From Bacillota bacterium (GTDB taxonomy: Bacteria > Bacillota > Clostridia > Lachnospirales > Lachnospiraceae): a stretch of DNA of 64,000 nucleotides. The stretch covers positions 145,675 through 209,674 of the forward strand of contig JAEXNR010000021.1 in assembly GCA_023439505.1 (NCBI GenBank). The letters run 5' to 3'. The notes under the pieces were generated by a model. The model saw nothing but the letters and a program-made list of their open reading frames with translations. It made no database searches and was not told where the DNA came from. The position numbers and the translations under genes are program-made. Positions 18,218 through 26,178 of this stretch are shown in pieces. Each line of letters begins with the position of its first letter. The stretch's first letter is position 1.

Positions 18218-18430
18218 ATGCCATTAATTACAAAAATGCGTGAATACAGGGCAAGAAACAACTTAACCCAGGATGAACTGGCGGTTTTGGTAGGGGTACG
18301 GCGGGAAACTATTATTAATTTGGAGAAAGGCAGGTATAATCCATCCTTAAAGCTTGCAATGGATATTGCCAGTGTGTTCTCCTGTACAGTTGAAGAACTA
18401 TTTTCATTCAGTGAGGAGAAAAAAGAATGA
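18218..18430 (+). CDS. Xre/Cro-type helix-turn-helix regulator
   Basis: A 70-residue protein made almost entirely of an HTH_3 domain (NNLTQDELAVLVGVRRETIINLEKGRYNPSLKLA reduced here to its landmarks: NLTQDELA and ETIINLEKGRYNPS), ending in a short acidic tail. It lies in the YozG/DUF3796-associated group of small repressors. It is in tight tandem with both neighbours, and its stop overlaps the next start (ATGA). It is the obvious candidate for binding the inverted repeat over the operon promoter. Confidence 0.85.
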   Translation: MPLITKMREYRARNNLTQDELAVLVGVRRETIINLEKGRYNPSLKLAMDIASVFSCTVEELFSFSEEKKE

Positions 18431-19293
18431 AACGATTGATCCGATTTTGTGAGAAAGTCCAGTACTTAGGACTTTTAGGCCTATTGGGCCTGATTTTTGA
18501 TAATGACCTTTTAAATCTTCTGTGGCTGTTCTGGCTCTTTGGATTTGTGGGTGTTTTTTATAATTTCCCCGTATTTCTTCAATCGCTGAAACAGGTAGGA
18601 GGAATGTTGTACCTTTCTTTTCGGTATGGCAGGCATATACCCAATACAGAAAACTACCAATGCAAGGTCTCATACTCCTTGCCATTTCAAGGAACCTGGA
18701 CGGCAGTGAATGGCGGTATTGATAAAAGACATTCTCATTCCTGGTCAATTCAAACGCAGCGATACGCTTATGATTTCGTTATACTTGATGAGGAGGGACA
18801 CAGCTTTTCCGGCAAAGATACAGAACCAACAAGCTATTACTGCTATGGCATGGATCTATTAGCTCCCGCAGACGGTGAAGTGGTGGAAGTCAGAAACGAA
18901 TCTCCTGACAGTCTTTTATTGGGACATGGCAAGGCCGATTGTTCTGCCAGAGATATTCGTGGCAATTATATCCTGATTCGCCATGCCGATAAGGAATATG
19001 GACTGCTGGCTCATTTGAAACCCGGTAGTATCTGCGTAAAAGCGGGCGAAACAGTAAAACGCGGACAGTGTGTTGCCAAATGCGGCAATTCGGGTAATAC
19101 CTCAGAACCACACCTGCACTTTCATTTGCAGGAGGGGATTAGTTTTTATACCTCAGCAGGACTTCCCATTGAATTTATCGGAATCAACAGCTTTCCTGCT
19201 CCCAATTATGCTGTCTACGATCCCCGTCCCGTTTCAACTGCCGCCACAAATTCAAAATACATTTTTCGCAGTCTACGTGTTATAAACCGATAG
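18427..19293 (+). CDS. membrane-anchored M23-like (LytM) protein
   Basis: This 288-residue protein has two closely spaced hydrophobic segments (about 13-28 and 33-50), then a basic stretch, then an M23/LytM-type domain (about 85-260). The C-terminal zinc motif HLHFHLQ and the GNSGNTSEPH segment are intact. The first motif is unusual: no HxGxD box is present; instead there is His-rich DKRHSHSW, then QRYAYDF, and later CYGMDLLAPADGEV. Positive residues on both sides of the two helices suggest that both ends may face the cytoplasm, which would be odd for a wall hydrolase. The first 4 bases overlap the Xre gene. A peptidoglycan endopeptidase is the default reading, but a divergent or non-wall role is possible. 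Confidence 0.75.
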   Translation: MKRLIRFCEKVQYLGLLGLLGLIFDNDLLNLLWLFWLFGFVGVFYNFPVFLQSLKQVGGMLYLSFRYGRHIPNTENYQCKVSYSLPFQGTWTAVNGGIDKRHSHSWSIQTQRYAYDFVILDEEGHSFSGKDTEPTSYYCYGMDLLAPADGEVVEVRNESPDSLLLGHGKADCSARDIRGNYILIRHADKEYGLLAHLKPGSICVKAGETVKRGQCVAKCGNSGNTSEPHLHFHLQEGISFYTSAGLPIEFIGINSFPAPNYAVYDPRPVSTAATNSKYIFRSLRVINR

Positions 19294-19307
19294 ATACCTT
19301 TGTAAGC

Positions 19308-19330
19308 GTATAAATGCTTTATACTCTTTC
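19308..19330 (+). terminator. weak hairpin between converging genes
   Basis: GTATAAA-TGC-TTTATAC (19308-19324) followed by TCTTTCTT lies just after the M23-like gene and before the converging BtrH-like gene. The stem is short and AT-rich. Confidence 0.35.
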
Positions 19331-19380
19331 TTAAGACCAAGGCCGTACCTTTACCTCCGTATTTAAATCGAAATTGAAAT

Positions 19381-20559
19381 TTAACAGGAAGTTGTTTTTA
19401 CCAAAAGAATATATCCATCCGTAATTATCTCCATTGCCTTTGTGAATAGTTTCGGTAATACGGCTGTCTCATCCGTTTCCCCGGTAAGATAAGCTACAAT
19501 GACATTCGTAATATCAGCCACAATGATAGCACCTTCTTCATAACAAGCGGATGCTTTAAGCCACGACTCAATTCCATATTCTTTTCCCATATCATGGAGT
19601 ACACGACTCATTTTATCAAAACCGCCGCCAAAGCTCACTTCATCCTGTTCATTGATACCACGCAGCGCGTTCGGAACAGTCGGTACGGTTCCAAAAAACG
19701 TTACCATGTCGGCAAATACCTTATCATATTCAGCTTTTGTGATCTCGTCTTTTAGTTTTGGCAGTTCTTTAATGAATTTTTGCATTCCCTTCCTGCCAAC
19801 AAATCCTACCGGCGGATTCAAAAACAATTCACTCTTTTTTACGAATGCTTCCTTGGCTATTTGGTATTTATTCTTCGTGGCGTTCATCCTGATAGTGCAG
19901 ACTGTATTTGACTTTGACAGACCCGGATAACTGCAATCCCATGCATGACAAAGTTCATCATAAGAGAGCGTTTGCACTTCGTGGCGCCCACAGTCATGCA
20001 GATAGATACACTGTGCATCATCGTTGTAGCCAACCATCAAAACATAGTGAAACGGAATATGGTCTCCATGATACAGTTTTGAATAGTATGGCAGATAATA
20101 CATATCCAGTGCACCCAAAACCGTTGGATACCCGGCATCGATTTCCGTCTTAGCTTTTTTGATTGCCTGCTCATATGTATTATACTCATAATGTTTGTAT
20201 TCAAATTCCACAATAGGAGCTAGAAATTCATACATTTGTTTTGTACGTCCGTCCCCTAATGCAATCATTCGTTTCCGATCTGATTTTGGCGTTTTCATAT
20301 AGCAAAATGAACCAAATGAAGATAGCGTAAAGAAGAAACTTGGCGGAAGTTTTTCCCCACTATCTCTTATATATAAATCTTCTATGCCATTCCACATACA
20401 TTCGTAATCGTCTACATGGTGTGTTAGCTTAATCAATTTCTCCTTCATAAATTTTAATCCTCCTGATATGCTGTAACCATTTTCCACCATCCAATAATAA
20501 AGGTGCTTGTTGGTGTCTCGCACCATCTGTAAGTCTTTGATTTCTATGCTATCATTCAT
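19381..20559 (-). CDS. BtrH N-terminal/DUF4872 family protein
   Basis: A protein of about 392 residues with the two-part layout of the butirosin-BtrH-like family: an N-terminal papain-like fold region (about 25-220, with His-Tyr-Val-Leu in PFHYVLMVGY and a Cys-His segment LHDCGRHEVQTLSY) and a C-terminal DUF4872 helical region. BtrH itself is an acyl-transferase in aminoglycoside synthesis, but stand-alone relatives are common in Firmicutes and their substrate is unknown. No biosynthetic cluster surrounds it. I took the ATG at 20559; a GTG at 20568 is the alternative and overlaps the upstream gene. It is probably co-transcribed with the MerR-type reading frames just upstream. Confidence 0.7.
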   Translation of the reverse strand: MNDSIEIKDLQMVRDTNKHLYYWMVENGYSISGGLKFMKEKLIKLTHHVDDYECMWNGIEDLYIRDSGEKLPPSFFFTLSSFGSFCYMKTPKSDRKRMIALGDGRTKQMYEFLAPIVEFEYKHYEYNTYEQAIKKAKTEIDAGYPTVLGALDMYYLPYYSKLYHGDHIPFHYVLMVGYNDDAQCIYLHDCGRHEVQTLSYDELCHAWDCSYPGLSKSNTVCTIRMNATKNKYQIAKEAFVKKSELFLNPPVGFVGRKGMQKFIKELPKLKDEITKAEYDKVFADMVTFFGTVPTVPNALRGINEQDEVSFGGGFDKMSRVLHDMGKEYGIESWLKASACYEEGAIIVADITNVIVAYLTGETDETAVLPKLFTKAMEIITDGYILLVKTTSC

Positions 20560-21109
20560 TCCATTCACTGATCCTGCATACCGGAATTTGTATTTCTGTT
20601 AACCACTCATTTTCGCTGTCTTTATTCCAGACTCCATCAATATAATTTTCACGAATCGGACCATGAATCTGTAATCCGTTCTCTTCAATGTAACGAAGTA
20701 CCAAAGCATAGGATGATGGAAGCGTTTGATAGCTTCCCTTATGAAACATACAGGCCGCATACAAAACCTCTGGAATTGTTCTAAATTTGATTTTATCGGT
20801 ATCATCCTTTAACTCGGTTACCGCCTCACAGGTTTCTACTAAAATATGCTCTTCCTTATATCCTGATTCCGGATAGCTTGTAAAACAATATTCAGGCATT
20901 GCGCATTCGCATCCTAATCGTTCCATCTCCTGCCCCATCTCCGGCATCAATACAAAAAGATCATCATAAGAATTAATCCTCTTTGTCATACTTGCAACAA
21001 TTACTTCCGGAAGACTTTTGATGAGTATATGTGATGTGTAGTTCTTCTCCGGCGCCTCTAACGCCTGCTCAACCTTTGCAAGAAGTCTGGTCAAGTCTGC
21101 AATTTGCAT
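20552..21109 (-). CDS. GyrI-like effector-binding half of a split MerR regulator
   Basis: This 185-residue frame begins with the coiled-coil linker (DLTRLLAKVEQALE) and continues as a GyrI-like/BmrR C-terminal ligand-binding domain, ending in an EIQIPV strand typical of the fold. It continues in the same frame as the MerR DNA-binding part upstream, separated only by a TAG and two codons (21110-21115). It may be expressed by re-initiation at the ATG at 21109 or by amber read-through, or may be the remains of a broken gene. GyrI-like domains bind hydrophobic or cationic drugs. Confidence 0.75.
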   Translation of the reverse strand: MQIADLTRLLAKVEQALEAPEKNYTSHILIKSLPEVIVASMTKRINSYDDLFVLMPEMGQEMERLGCECAMPEYCFTSYPESGYKEEHILVETCEAVTELKDDTDKIKFRTIPEVLYAACMFHKGSYQTLPSSYALVLRYIEENGLQIHGPIRENYIDGVWNKDSENEWLTEIQIPVCRISEWNE

Positions 21110-21115
21110 CCTGAG

Positions 21116-21415
21116 CTAAGTTTTTTTCTTCTTTAACACATCCTCTTCATTCATCCCCTTAATGACTGCCTTTATTTCATCAATCTTAAACCCCATTTCT
21201 TTTAATGCAAGAATCTGATGCAACTCTCCCATCTGTGAGAGTGTGTAGTATCTGTAATTTGTCTCTGTATCAATAACTTTAGGTTTCAAAAGATTCTCTT
21301 CGTCATAATAACGTAACGCTTTGATTGTTACATGATTCATATTCGCAAACATACCAATCTTTATAAGTGTATCCGGTGTTTTTTCTTTACAGTAACGGAG
21401 CTCGTTTTGTCTCAT
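21116..21415 (-). CDS. MerR-family DNA-binding half, ended by an in-frame amber codon
   Basis: A 99-residue product with the MerR winged HTH (IGMFANMNHVTIKALRYYD, then NYRYYT) and the start of the dimerisation helix. Full-length BmrR-like regulators of this class have about 270-290 residues. Here the reading frame stops at TAG (21116-21118) inside the linker helix and resumes unchanged immediately after. The start follows GGAGAAAGGG. A CAG-to-TAG change is the simplest explanation. The N-terminal half could still bind DNA, perhaps without a ligand response. Confidence 0.8.
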   Translation of the reverse strand: MRQNELRYCKEKTPDTLIKIGMFANMNHVTIKALRYYDEENLLKPKVIDTETNYRYYTLSQMGELHQILALKEMGFKIDEIKAVIKGMNEEDVLKKKKT

Positions 21416-21485
21416 AACTATTCCCTTTCTCCTATCATTATACGCCTAGTATACACCCTCCCCTAAGTGGTAGAGTCAAGTAGTT

Positions 21486-21956
21486 TTAATGGTCGACATA
21501 ACTTTTTTCCAGCTCCAGCAGTCTTTGCTTGATATCCAAACCTGCCGCATATCCCACTAATCTACCATCCGAGCCAAGTACACGATGGCAGGGAGTCAGT
21601 ATAAGGATCGGATTCTTGTTGTTGGCCATACCCACCGCACGGGATGCATTCGGCTGATCGATCATCTTCGCAACCTGTTGATAGCTTCGAGTTTCCCCAT
21701 ATGGAATGTTTCTAAGCGCTTCCCAGACTTTTTTCTGAAACTCCGTTCCTTTCGCAGAAATCGGCAAATCAAATATTGTACGGGTTCCTGCCAGATATTC
21801 TAAGAGCTGCTTTTCGGCTTCTTTCAACAAAGGCGTTACCAGACCACCAACATTTTCCTTTGCATCCTTTGCAAAGAAAAGCTCCGTAATGGCTCCATCT
21901 TGCTCTGATATACCAACCATACCCAAAAGGGTCTGGAAAATAACTGTATCTCTCAT
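21486..21956 (-). CDS. ogt: methylated-DNA--[protein]-cysteine S-methyltransferase
   Basis: A 156-residue suicide repair protein that removes alkyl groups from O6-alkylguanine onto its own cysteine. The active-site motif PCHRVLG is present, preceded by the HTH part (GETRSYQQVAKMIDQPNASRAVG region) and NKNP, as in Ogt/AdaB. I moved the start to the ATG at 21956 because AAAGGAG lies 9 bases before it and it aligns with the usual family length; an upstream ATG at 22034 would add 26 atypical residues. It stands apart from the neighbouring two-component system. Confidence 0.92.
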   Translation of the reverse strand: MRDTVIFQTLLGMVGISEQDGAITELFFAKDAKENVGGLVTPLLKEAEKQLLEYLAGTRTIFDLPISAKGTEFQKKVWEALRNIPYGETRSYQQVAKMIDQPNASRAVGMANNKNPILILTPCHRVLGSDGRLVGYAAGLDIKQRLLELEKSYVDH

Positions 21957-22084
21957 CGAATTAATCTCCTTTGCTTTTTGTATGCTAATTGTTATCATTT
22001 CTTCTCGTATTTCTTCCGATTTTGCATCATTCACTTTTCATGGAAACCAGATTAGGAAATCGCATCCATAACTTGTTTATGATA

Positions 22085-23173
22085 TCATCTAGTATAACTA
22101 ACATTTCCATCATATCCAATACCTAATGGCAATTTGACAATAAAAACACTACCTTTCCCAATCTCGCTTTGTACCTCAATTGTTCCTTCACATAGTTCTG
22201 TAATTTTCTTAACCAAGGTCAAACCCAATCCATTTCCTGCTAACGAATGGGAGGTATCTCCCTGAAAGAATTTGTCAAATATATGAAGTTTGGTTTCATC
22301 ATCCATTCCACATCCGCTATCTTCAAGCCGTAGGATTGCCTTTTGTCCGCACCGCCATAGACCTACTTTTATTACTCCACCAGAGTTTGTGAACTTAATT
22401 GCATTGTCAAGAAGATTGACCCAAATCTGATGGATTAGATTTTTTTCTCCAAGTATTTCAATTCCATCTTCCAGTCTAATATCAATGTGAAGATTTTTAT
22501 TGCTCCACTTTGGCTCTAACATTACGATTACAAGTCTAATTTGCTCATCTAAACAGAAGATTGTTCTTTCTCTTATAATCTCTGTGCTTTCTATTTTTGA
22601 CAGGTTAAGAACATTAGTGGAAAGATGAACAAGCCGCTCTGATTCCTGCACGATTATAGTCAAATATTCCTGCGTTTCTTCATCGCTAGCATCACCTGCC
22701 TGCAATAGTTTGGCGAATCCACTAATCGAAGTAATCGGTGTTTTGAACTCATGGGAGAAGTTTCTCACAAAGTCGTTTCGTAAGGTTTCGATACCTTTCA
22801 ACTCCTGCACCATCTGATTGAAACTCCCGGCAAGCGCATCCAATTCAAAAACAAAGCTGCCATTTACCATAACCGAGAAATTACCTTGCGATACGCTTTC
22901 GGTGGCTTTCATCATATCTCTGATTGGCTTAACAGATCGCCGACTTAATAATGTTGCTATTACCACACCCAAAAAAATACTGATATATACCATTATGGAA
23001 ATTGCTCGGATTGGGCTTGCACTACCTTCTAAATCTATGATTCCTAATTTGATTAACAAATAAGCAATCAAGCCGGCCGATAAAATGGATAAAAGCATAA
23101 CAAGAAAAACCAAGGCCACCAAGGAAACTGCAAGACTAATTTTCGGGGGGAAACTCTTTTTTATTTGCTTCAT
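22085..23173 (-). CDS. sensor histidine kinase with HAMP domain
   Basis: A 362-residue kinase: two membrane helices at about 14-40 and 50-72 with a very short outside loop, a HAMP region (about 73-125), HisKA with the phospho-His in NFSHEFKTPITSISG, then HATPase boxes NLLDNAIKF, DSGCGM and GNGLGLTLV. The tiny extracellular loop classes it with intramembrane-sensing kinases that usually respond to cell-envelope stress through an adjacent ABC transporter. Its start overlaps the response-regulator stop by 4 bases. Confidence 0.9.
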   Translation of the reverse strand: MKQIKKSFPPKISLAVSLVALVFLVMLLSILSAGLIAYLLIKLGIIDLEGSASPIRAISIMVYISIFLGVVIATLLSRRSVKPIRDMMKATESVSQGNFSVMVNGSFVFELDALAGSFNQMVQELKGIETLRNDFVRNFSHEFKTPITSISGFAKLLQAGDASDEETQEYLTIIVQESERLVHLSTNVLNLSKIESTEIIRERTIFCLDEQIRLVIVMLEPKWSNKNLHIDIRLEDGIEILGEKNLIHQIWVNLLDNAIKFTNSGGVIKVGLWRCGQKAILRLEDSGCGMDDETKLHIFDKFFQGDTSHSLAGNGLGLTLVKKITELCEGTIEVQSEIGKGSVFIVKLPLGIGYDGNVSYTR

Positions 23174-23844
23174 ATGCGCCTCCCTATTTTATAACCTAAG
23201 CCGCGTACAGTGACAATTTCAAAATCTGGATTGTCTCTAATTTTATCCCGTAATCTGTTTATATGAACATTTAAGGTATGCTCGTCCGTTTCAGTCTCCA
23301 ATCCCCAAAATTCGTCCATAAGTTGATTGCGCGTGAAAATCATGTTGGGATAACTCATGAGCTTAAAAAGAAGTTGGAATTCTTTCTTTGGCAAAACATG
23401 TTGTGTACTTTTCCACGAAACAGTAAGCGTATTGTAATCCGCAATGGTTTCACCCAGGACAACTCTGTGTTCGTTGGCTATTTGTGCTCGACGTAAAATT
23501 GCTTTTACTCGGAATAGCATTTCTTGTTCATCAAAAGGTTTCGTCATATAATCATCCGTTCCGACGAGAAAACCCTTATGCTTGTCCTTAATCTCCTGAT
23601 TGGCAGTTACCATCAGTATTGGAATATTCTCTCCCACACCGCGTAATTGCGCACAAAATTCATAACCATCCATGCGCGGCATCATCAAATCCAAAACAAT
23701 CAAATCAAATTGCTGTGTTTCCATCCTGTCAAGTGCCTCAATACCATCTTTTGCAGTGTATGCATTATATCCGCCGCGCTTAAGAACAGCGCACATTAGT
23801 TTTTGAGTATTTATATCATCTTCAACAATTAAAATATCAAACAC
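23170..23844 (-). CDS. OmpR-family response regulator
   Basis: A 224-residue regulator: receiver with Asp in IVLDLMMPRMDGYE and Lys in TKPF, followed by an OmpR winged helix ending RGLGYKIG. It is divergent from the ABC exporter genes; the shared 165-base region holds direct and inverted repeats typical of OmpR-type binding. Likely to activate the exporter and perhaps itself. Confidence 0.9.
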   Translation of the reverse strand: MFDILIVEDDINTQKLMCAVLKRGGYNAYTAKDGIEALDRMETQQFDLIVLDLMMPRMDGYEFCAQLRGVGENIPILMVTANQEIKDKHKGFLVGTDDYMTKPFDEQEMLFRVKAILRRAQIANEHRVVLGETIADYNTLTVSWKSTQHVLPKKEFQLLFKLMSYPNMIFTRNQLMDEFWGLETETDEHTLNVHINRLRDKIRDNPDFEIVTVRGLGYKIGRRI

Positions 23845-23889
23845 TATAGGTCACCTCCATGATAAATATTATATCACCTTAAAAGTAAA

Positions 23890-23940
23890 CTGAATATCAA
23901 CTATATTTTGAGTAAAAGTTGATGTTCAGTTGATGTTTTC
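23890..23940. promoter_or_regulatory. repeat cluster in the divergent promoter region (probable response-regulator site)
   Basis: CTGAATATCAACT (23890-23902) is inverted with one mismatch as AGTTGATGTTCAG (23917-23929). Within and after it, GTTGATGTT occurs twice with an 11-base period (23918 and 23929). Direct repeats one helical turn apart are what OmpR-family regulators bind. A TATAAA at about 23970-23975 without a good -35 fits an activated promoter for the exporter. Confidence 0.55.
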
Positions 23941-24008
23941 AAATTAAAGTTCAGTATAGCGTTAATTCATATAAAAACGCTTAAGAAATTCATAAAGGAG
24001 TGTTTGAA

Positions 24009-24953
24009 ATGGAAAAATTAAGTAGTGACGGCTCCGCTGCAATACAGCTGAATAGTCTCACAAAAAATTTTGGTGATTATCGTGCCGTTAGCGATCTTTC
24101 ACTTGAGGTAAATGGCGGCGAAATATTCGGGTTTCTTGGTTTGAATGGTGCAGGCAAATCAACAACAATTAAAATGATGCTTTCACTTCTAACCCCCTCG
24201 TCTGGTAGTGTCTATATGATGGGAAACAAGGTTAACTCAGTTAGTCACAAGTTATGGGAGCAAGTTGGATATTTGGAGGAAGCAACTTATTATCCAGGAC
24301 TTACTGTAATAGAGAATTTAGATATTGCCCGCAGGATGCAAATGATATCTGACCGCCACTCCATTACCCGTGTGATACAAAAGCTCGGTTTAGAGCCTCA
24401 TAAAAATAAGAAAGCGAAAAATCTTTCTTTGGGAAACAAGCAGCGGCTAGGGTTAGCGAAAGCAATGATTCACAATCCGAAGATTTTGATTTTGGATGAA
24501 CCGATCAACGGCCTTGATCCTGCTGGTGTTGTGGAAATCAGAGAAATGCTTTTCGATTTATCCAGAAATTTTGGAGTTACTGTTTTTATATCCAGCCACC
24601 AACTGGAGGAGCTTTCCAAGCTGGTTGATCGAATTGGCATCGTCCATGAGGGGCGGTTAATTCAGGAGATCAAAATGACGCATCTAGATCAGTCTTTAAA
24701 AAAACATTTGGTTCTGGACGGTCGTGATAAAAATACAATGAAACATATACTCACAGAACACGGATATTGCTTTGAGGAAAACACAGATGGGCGCTTGTTG
24801 CTTATCGAAGACTCTGCAACTGAAAAGCCTGAAAGAATAGCTGATTTGCTGGTTCGTTTTGGACAGCCCCCAACACAACTGAACATCGTAACCGAAGATT
24901 TGGAAGGTTATTTTTTACGGATCATTCAAAGTACAAGGAGGATACACGAATGA
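24009..24953 (+). CDS. ABC exporter ATP-binding protein (BcrA-like)
   Basis: A 314-residue ATPase with Walker A GLNGAGKST, Q-loop GYLEEA, signature LSLGNKQR, Walker B ILILDEP and SSHQLEE. It also has the C-terminal extension of about 90 residues seen in bacitracin/lantibiotic-resistance ATPases. The start at 24009 follows AAAGGAG; an in-frame GTG at 24000 overlaps the binding site. It overlaps the permease by 4 bases. Likely role: removal of, or resistance to, a membrane-active peptide or similar compound, controlled by the divergent two-component system (inference). Confidence 0.88.
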   Translation: MEKLSSDGSAAIQLNSLTKNFGDYRAVSDLSLEVNGGEIFGFLGLNGAGKSTTIKMMLSLLTPSSGSVYMMGNKVNSVSHKLWEQVGYLEEATYYPGLTVIENLDIARRMQMISDRHSITRVIQKLGLEPHKNKKAKNLSLGNKQRLGLAKAMIHNPKILILDEPINGLDPAGVVEIREMLFDLSRNFGVTVFISSHQLEELSKLVDRIGIVHEGRLIQEIKMTHLDQSLKKHLVLDGRDKNTMKHILTEHGYCFEENTDGRLLLIEDSATEKPERIADLLVRFGQPPTQLNIVTEDLEGYFLRIIQSTRRIHE

Positions 24954-25660
24954 AAATATTGTCATTTATACATTGCGAAGCCCTTAAAGTATTGCGTTCA
25001 AGTGTTTTTTGGATTGTTATTGTTGCTTTTGCAACTATGCCAATTATGCTCGGTTTCGTAACATATATCAATGGTGCCGGTACCGGATGGGAACCTTATT
25101 TATCCGATTTACTTGGTTCAATCACCGCTGTTTTGGTGATTGGCTTCTCTTTCACCGCATGTTGGGTTTTCGGACGGGAATATACAGATAAAACAATCAG
25201 TGAATTGCTTGTGAAACCGGTATCTAAACTTTATGTGATACTTTCAAAGTTCATTATAATTTTTCTTTGGGATATATTGATGGCCTTTTTCATGTTCGCA
25301 GTTGTATTTATTATGGGTATTTTGATTGGACTTAATGGCGGGACATGGCTGCTTATTATGAATAGCTTTCTTATCTTTATGATAACATCACTGCTGACTA
25401 TGGTTGTCAGTACAATAAGTGCCCTGCTGGCAAATGTCAGTAAGGGATATTTAGCTCCTATTGGCCTCGCATTCCTAATTGTGGTCATTTCCAATGTTAT
25501 ATCTCAGGCTGGGCTTGCCGCTTACTTTCCTTGGACAATTCCCGCATTATTTATTTCAAATGTCCCTCTTGGTATCGCCAGCTTCGCCATACTTGCTATT
25601 ACAGGAATAACTGGCTTTCTTGGAACAGTCGCATGGTGGAGGTTTGCTGAACAGCAATAG
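24950..25660 (+). CDS. ABC-2-type exporter permease
   Basis: A 236-residue protein with six predicted membrane helices, the usual size of the BcrB/NosY-like partner of BcrA-type ATPases. The start overlaps the ATPase stop (ATGA), so the two are translationally coupled. The substrate is not shown by the sequence. Confidence 0.85.
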   Translation: MKILSFIHCEALKVLRSSVFWIVIVAFATMPIMLGFVTYINGAGTGWEPYLSDLLGSITAVLVIGFSFTACWVFGREYTDKTISELLVKPVSKLYVILSKFIIIFLWDILMAFFMFAVVFIMGILIGLNGGTWLLIMNSFLIFMITSLLTMVVSTISALLANVSKGYLAPIGLAFLIVVISNVISQAGLAAYFPWTIPALFISNVPLGIASFAILAITGITGFLGTVAWWRFAEQQ

Positions 25661-25670
25661 GTTTAATTAT

Positions 25671-25726
25671 GCTCCTCTGTTATATGCAGTGCGGTTTGAG
25701 ACCCACACCTATTATAACAGAGGAGC
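25671..25726. repeat. perfect 14-base inverted repeat with structured loop
   Basis: GCTCCTCTGTTATA (25671-25684) and TATAACAGAGGAGC (25713-25726) flank a 28-base loop that can itself pair (GTG-GGT with ACC-CAC, one bulged C each). It lies between the converging exporter permease and CsbD genes. No T-run follows on either strand, so it is either an atypical bidirectional terminator or an extragenic palindrome. Confidence 0.5.
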
Positions 25727-25798
25727 TGATAGCGTCTTCATAAAAAATTATGTTTCTTTTTATGCCGATGTCCTCACTGTTTTCTTTTTTGTTACTTA

Positions 25799-26008
25799 TC
25801 AATTCTTATGCTTATCAATAAATTTGTTTGCTTTCTCTGCTGCTTTTTCTTTCAGTGATTCTCCTAATTCAGAAGCTGCTTCTGACAATTCTCCTCGTTT
25901 TTTTTGGAGCTTTCCCTCCAGTTCAAGCTGTTCTGAGCCTAACATTTGCCCTGCACCTTCTTTTATGGAACCTGTTAATTTATCTAGCTTGTTATTTGCA
26001 TTTTTCAT
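25799..26008 (-). CDS. csbD: CsbD-like stress protein
   Basis: A 69-residue hydrophilic protein, rich in Lys, Glu and Ala, with the CsbD core (NKLDKLTGSIKEGAGQ, LELEGKLQKKRGEL) and a helical tail. The family is induced by general stress in Bacillus; its biochemical role is unknown. The start at 26008 has GGAG 8 bases upstream. A longer frame from 26098 has no support. Confidence 0.85.
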   Translation of the reverse strand: MKNANNKLDKLTGSIKEGAGQMLGSEQLELEGKLQKKRGELSEAASELGESLKEKAAEKANKFIDKHKN

Positions 26009-26178
26009 GTGATAATCTCCTTGCTTAAATTTTGACGATAAAATCAACTTCAAAGTAATCTCTGCTTTTATAGCAATTGACTCTTTCACAGGATTCACCT
26101 ATCATTATCTATTTCTTTCATCATTTTTATTCAATCAGCAAATGATAACGCAAATAATTCATCCGGACTATGGTTGTC

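Noticed and set aside
25620..26012. 130-codon plus-strand frame over CsbD
   Set aside because: It starts inside the exporter permease and runs antisense through CsbD; the Ser/Phe-rich product is typical of a shadow.
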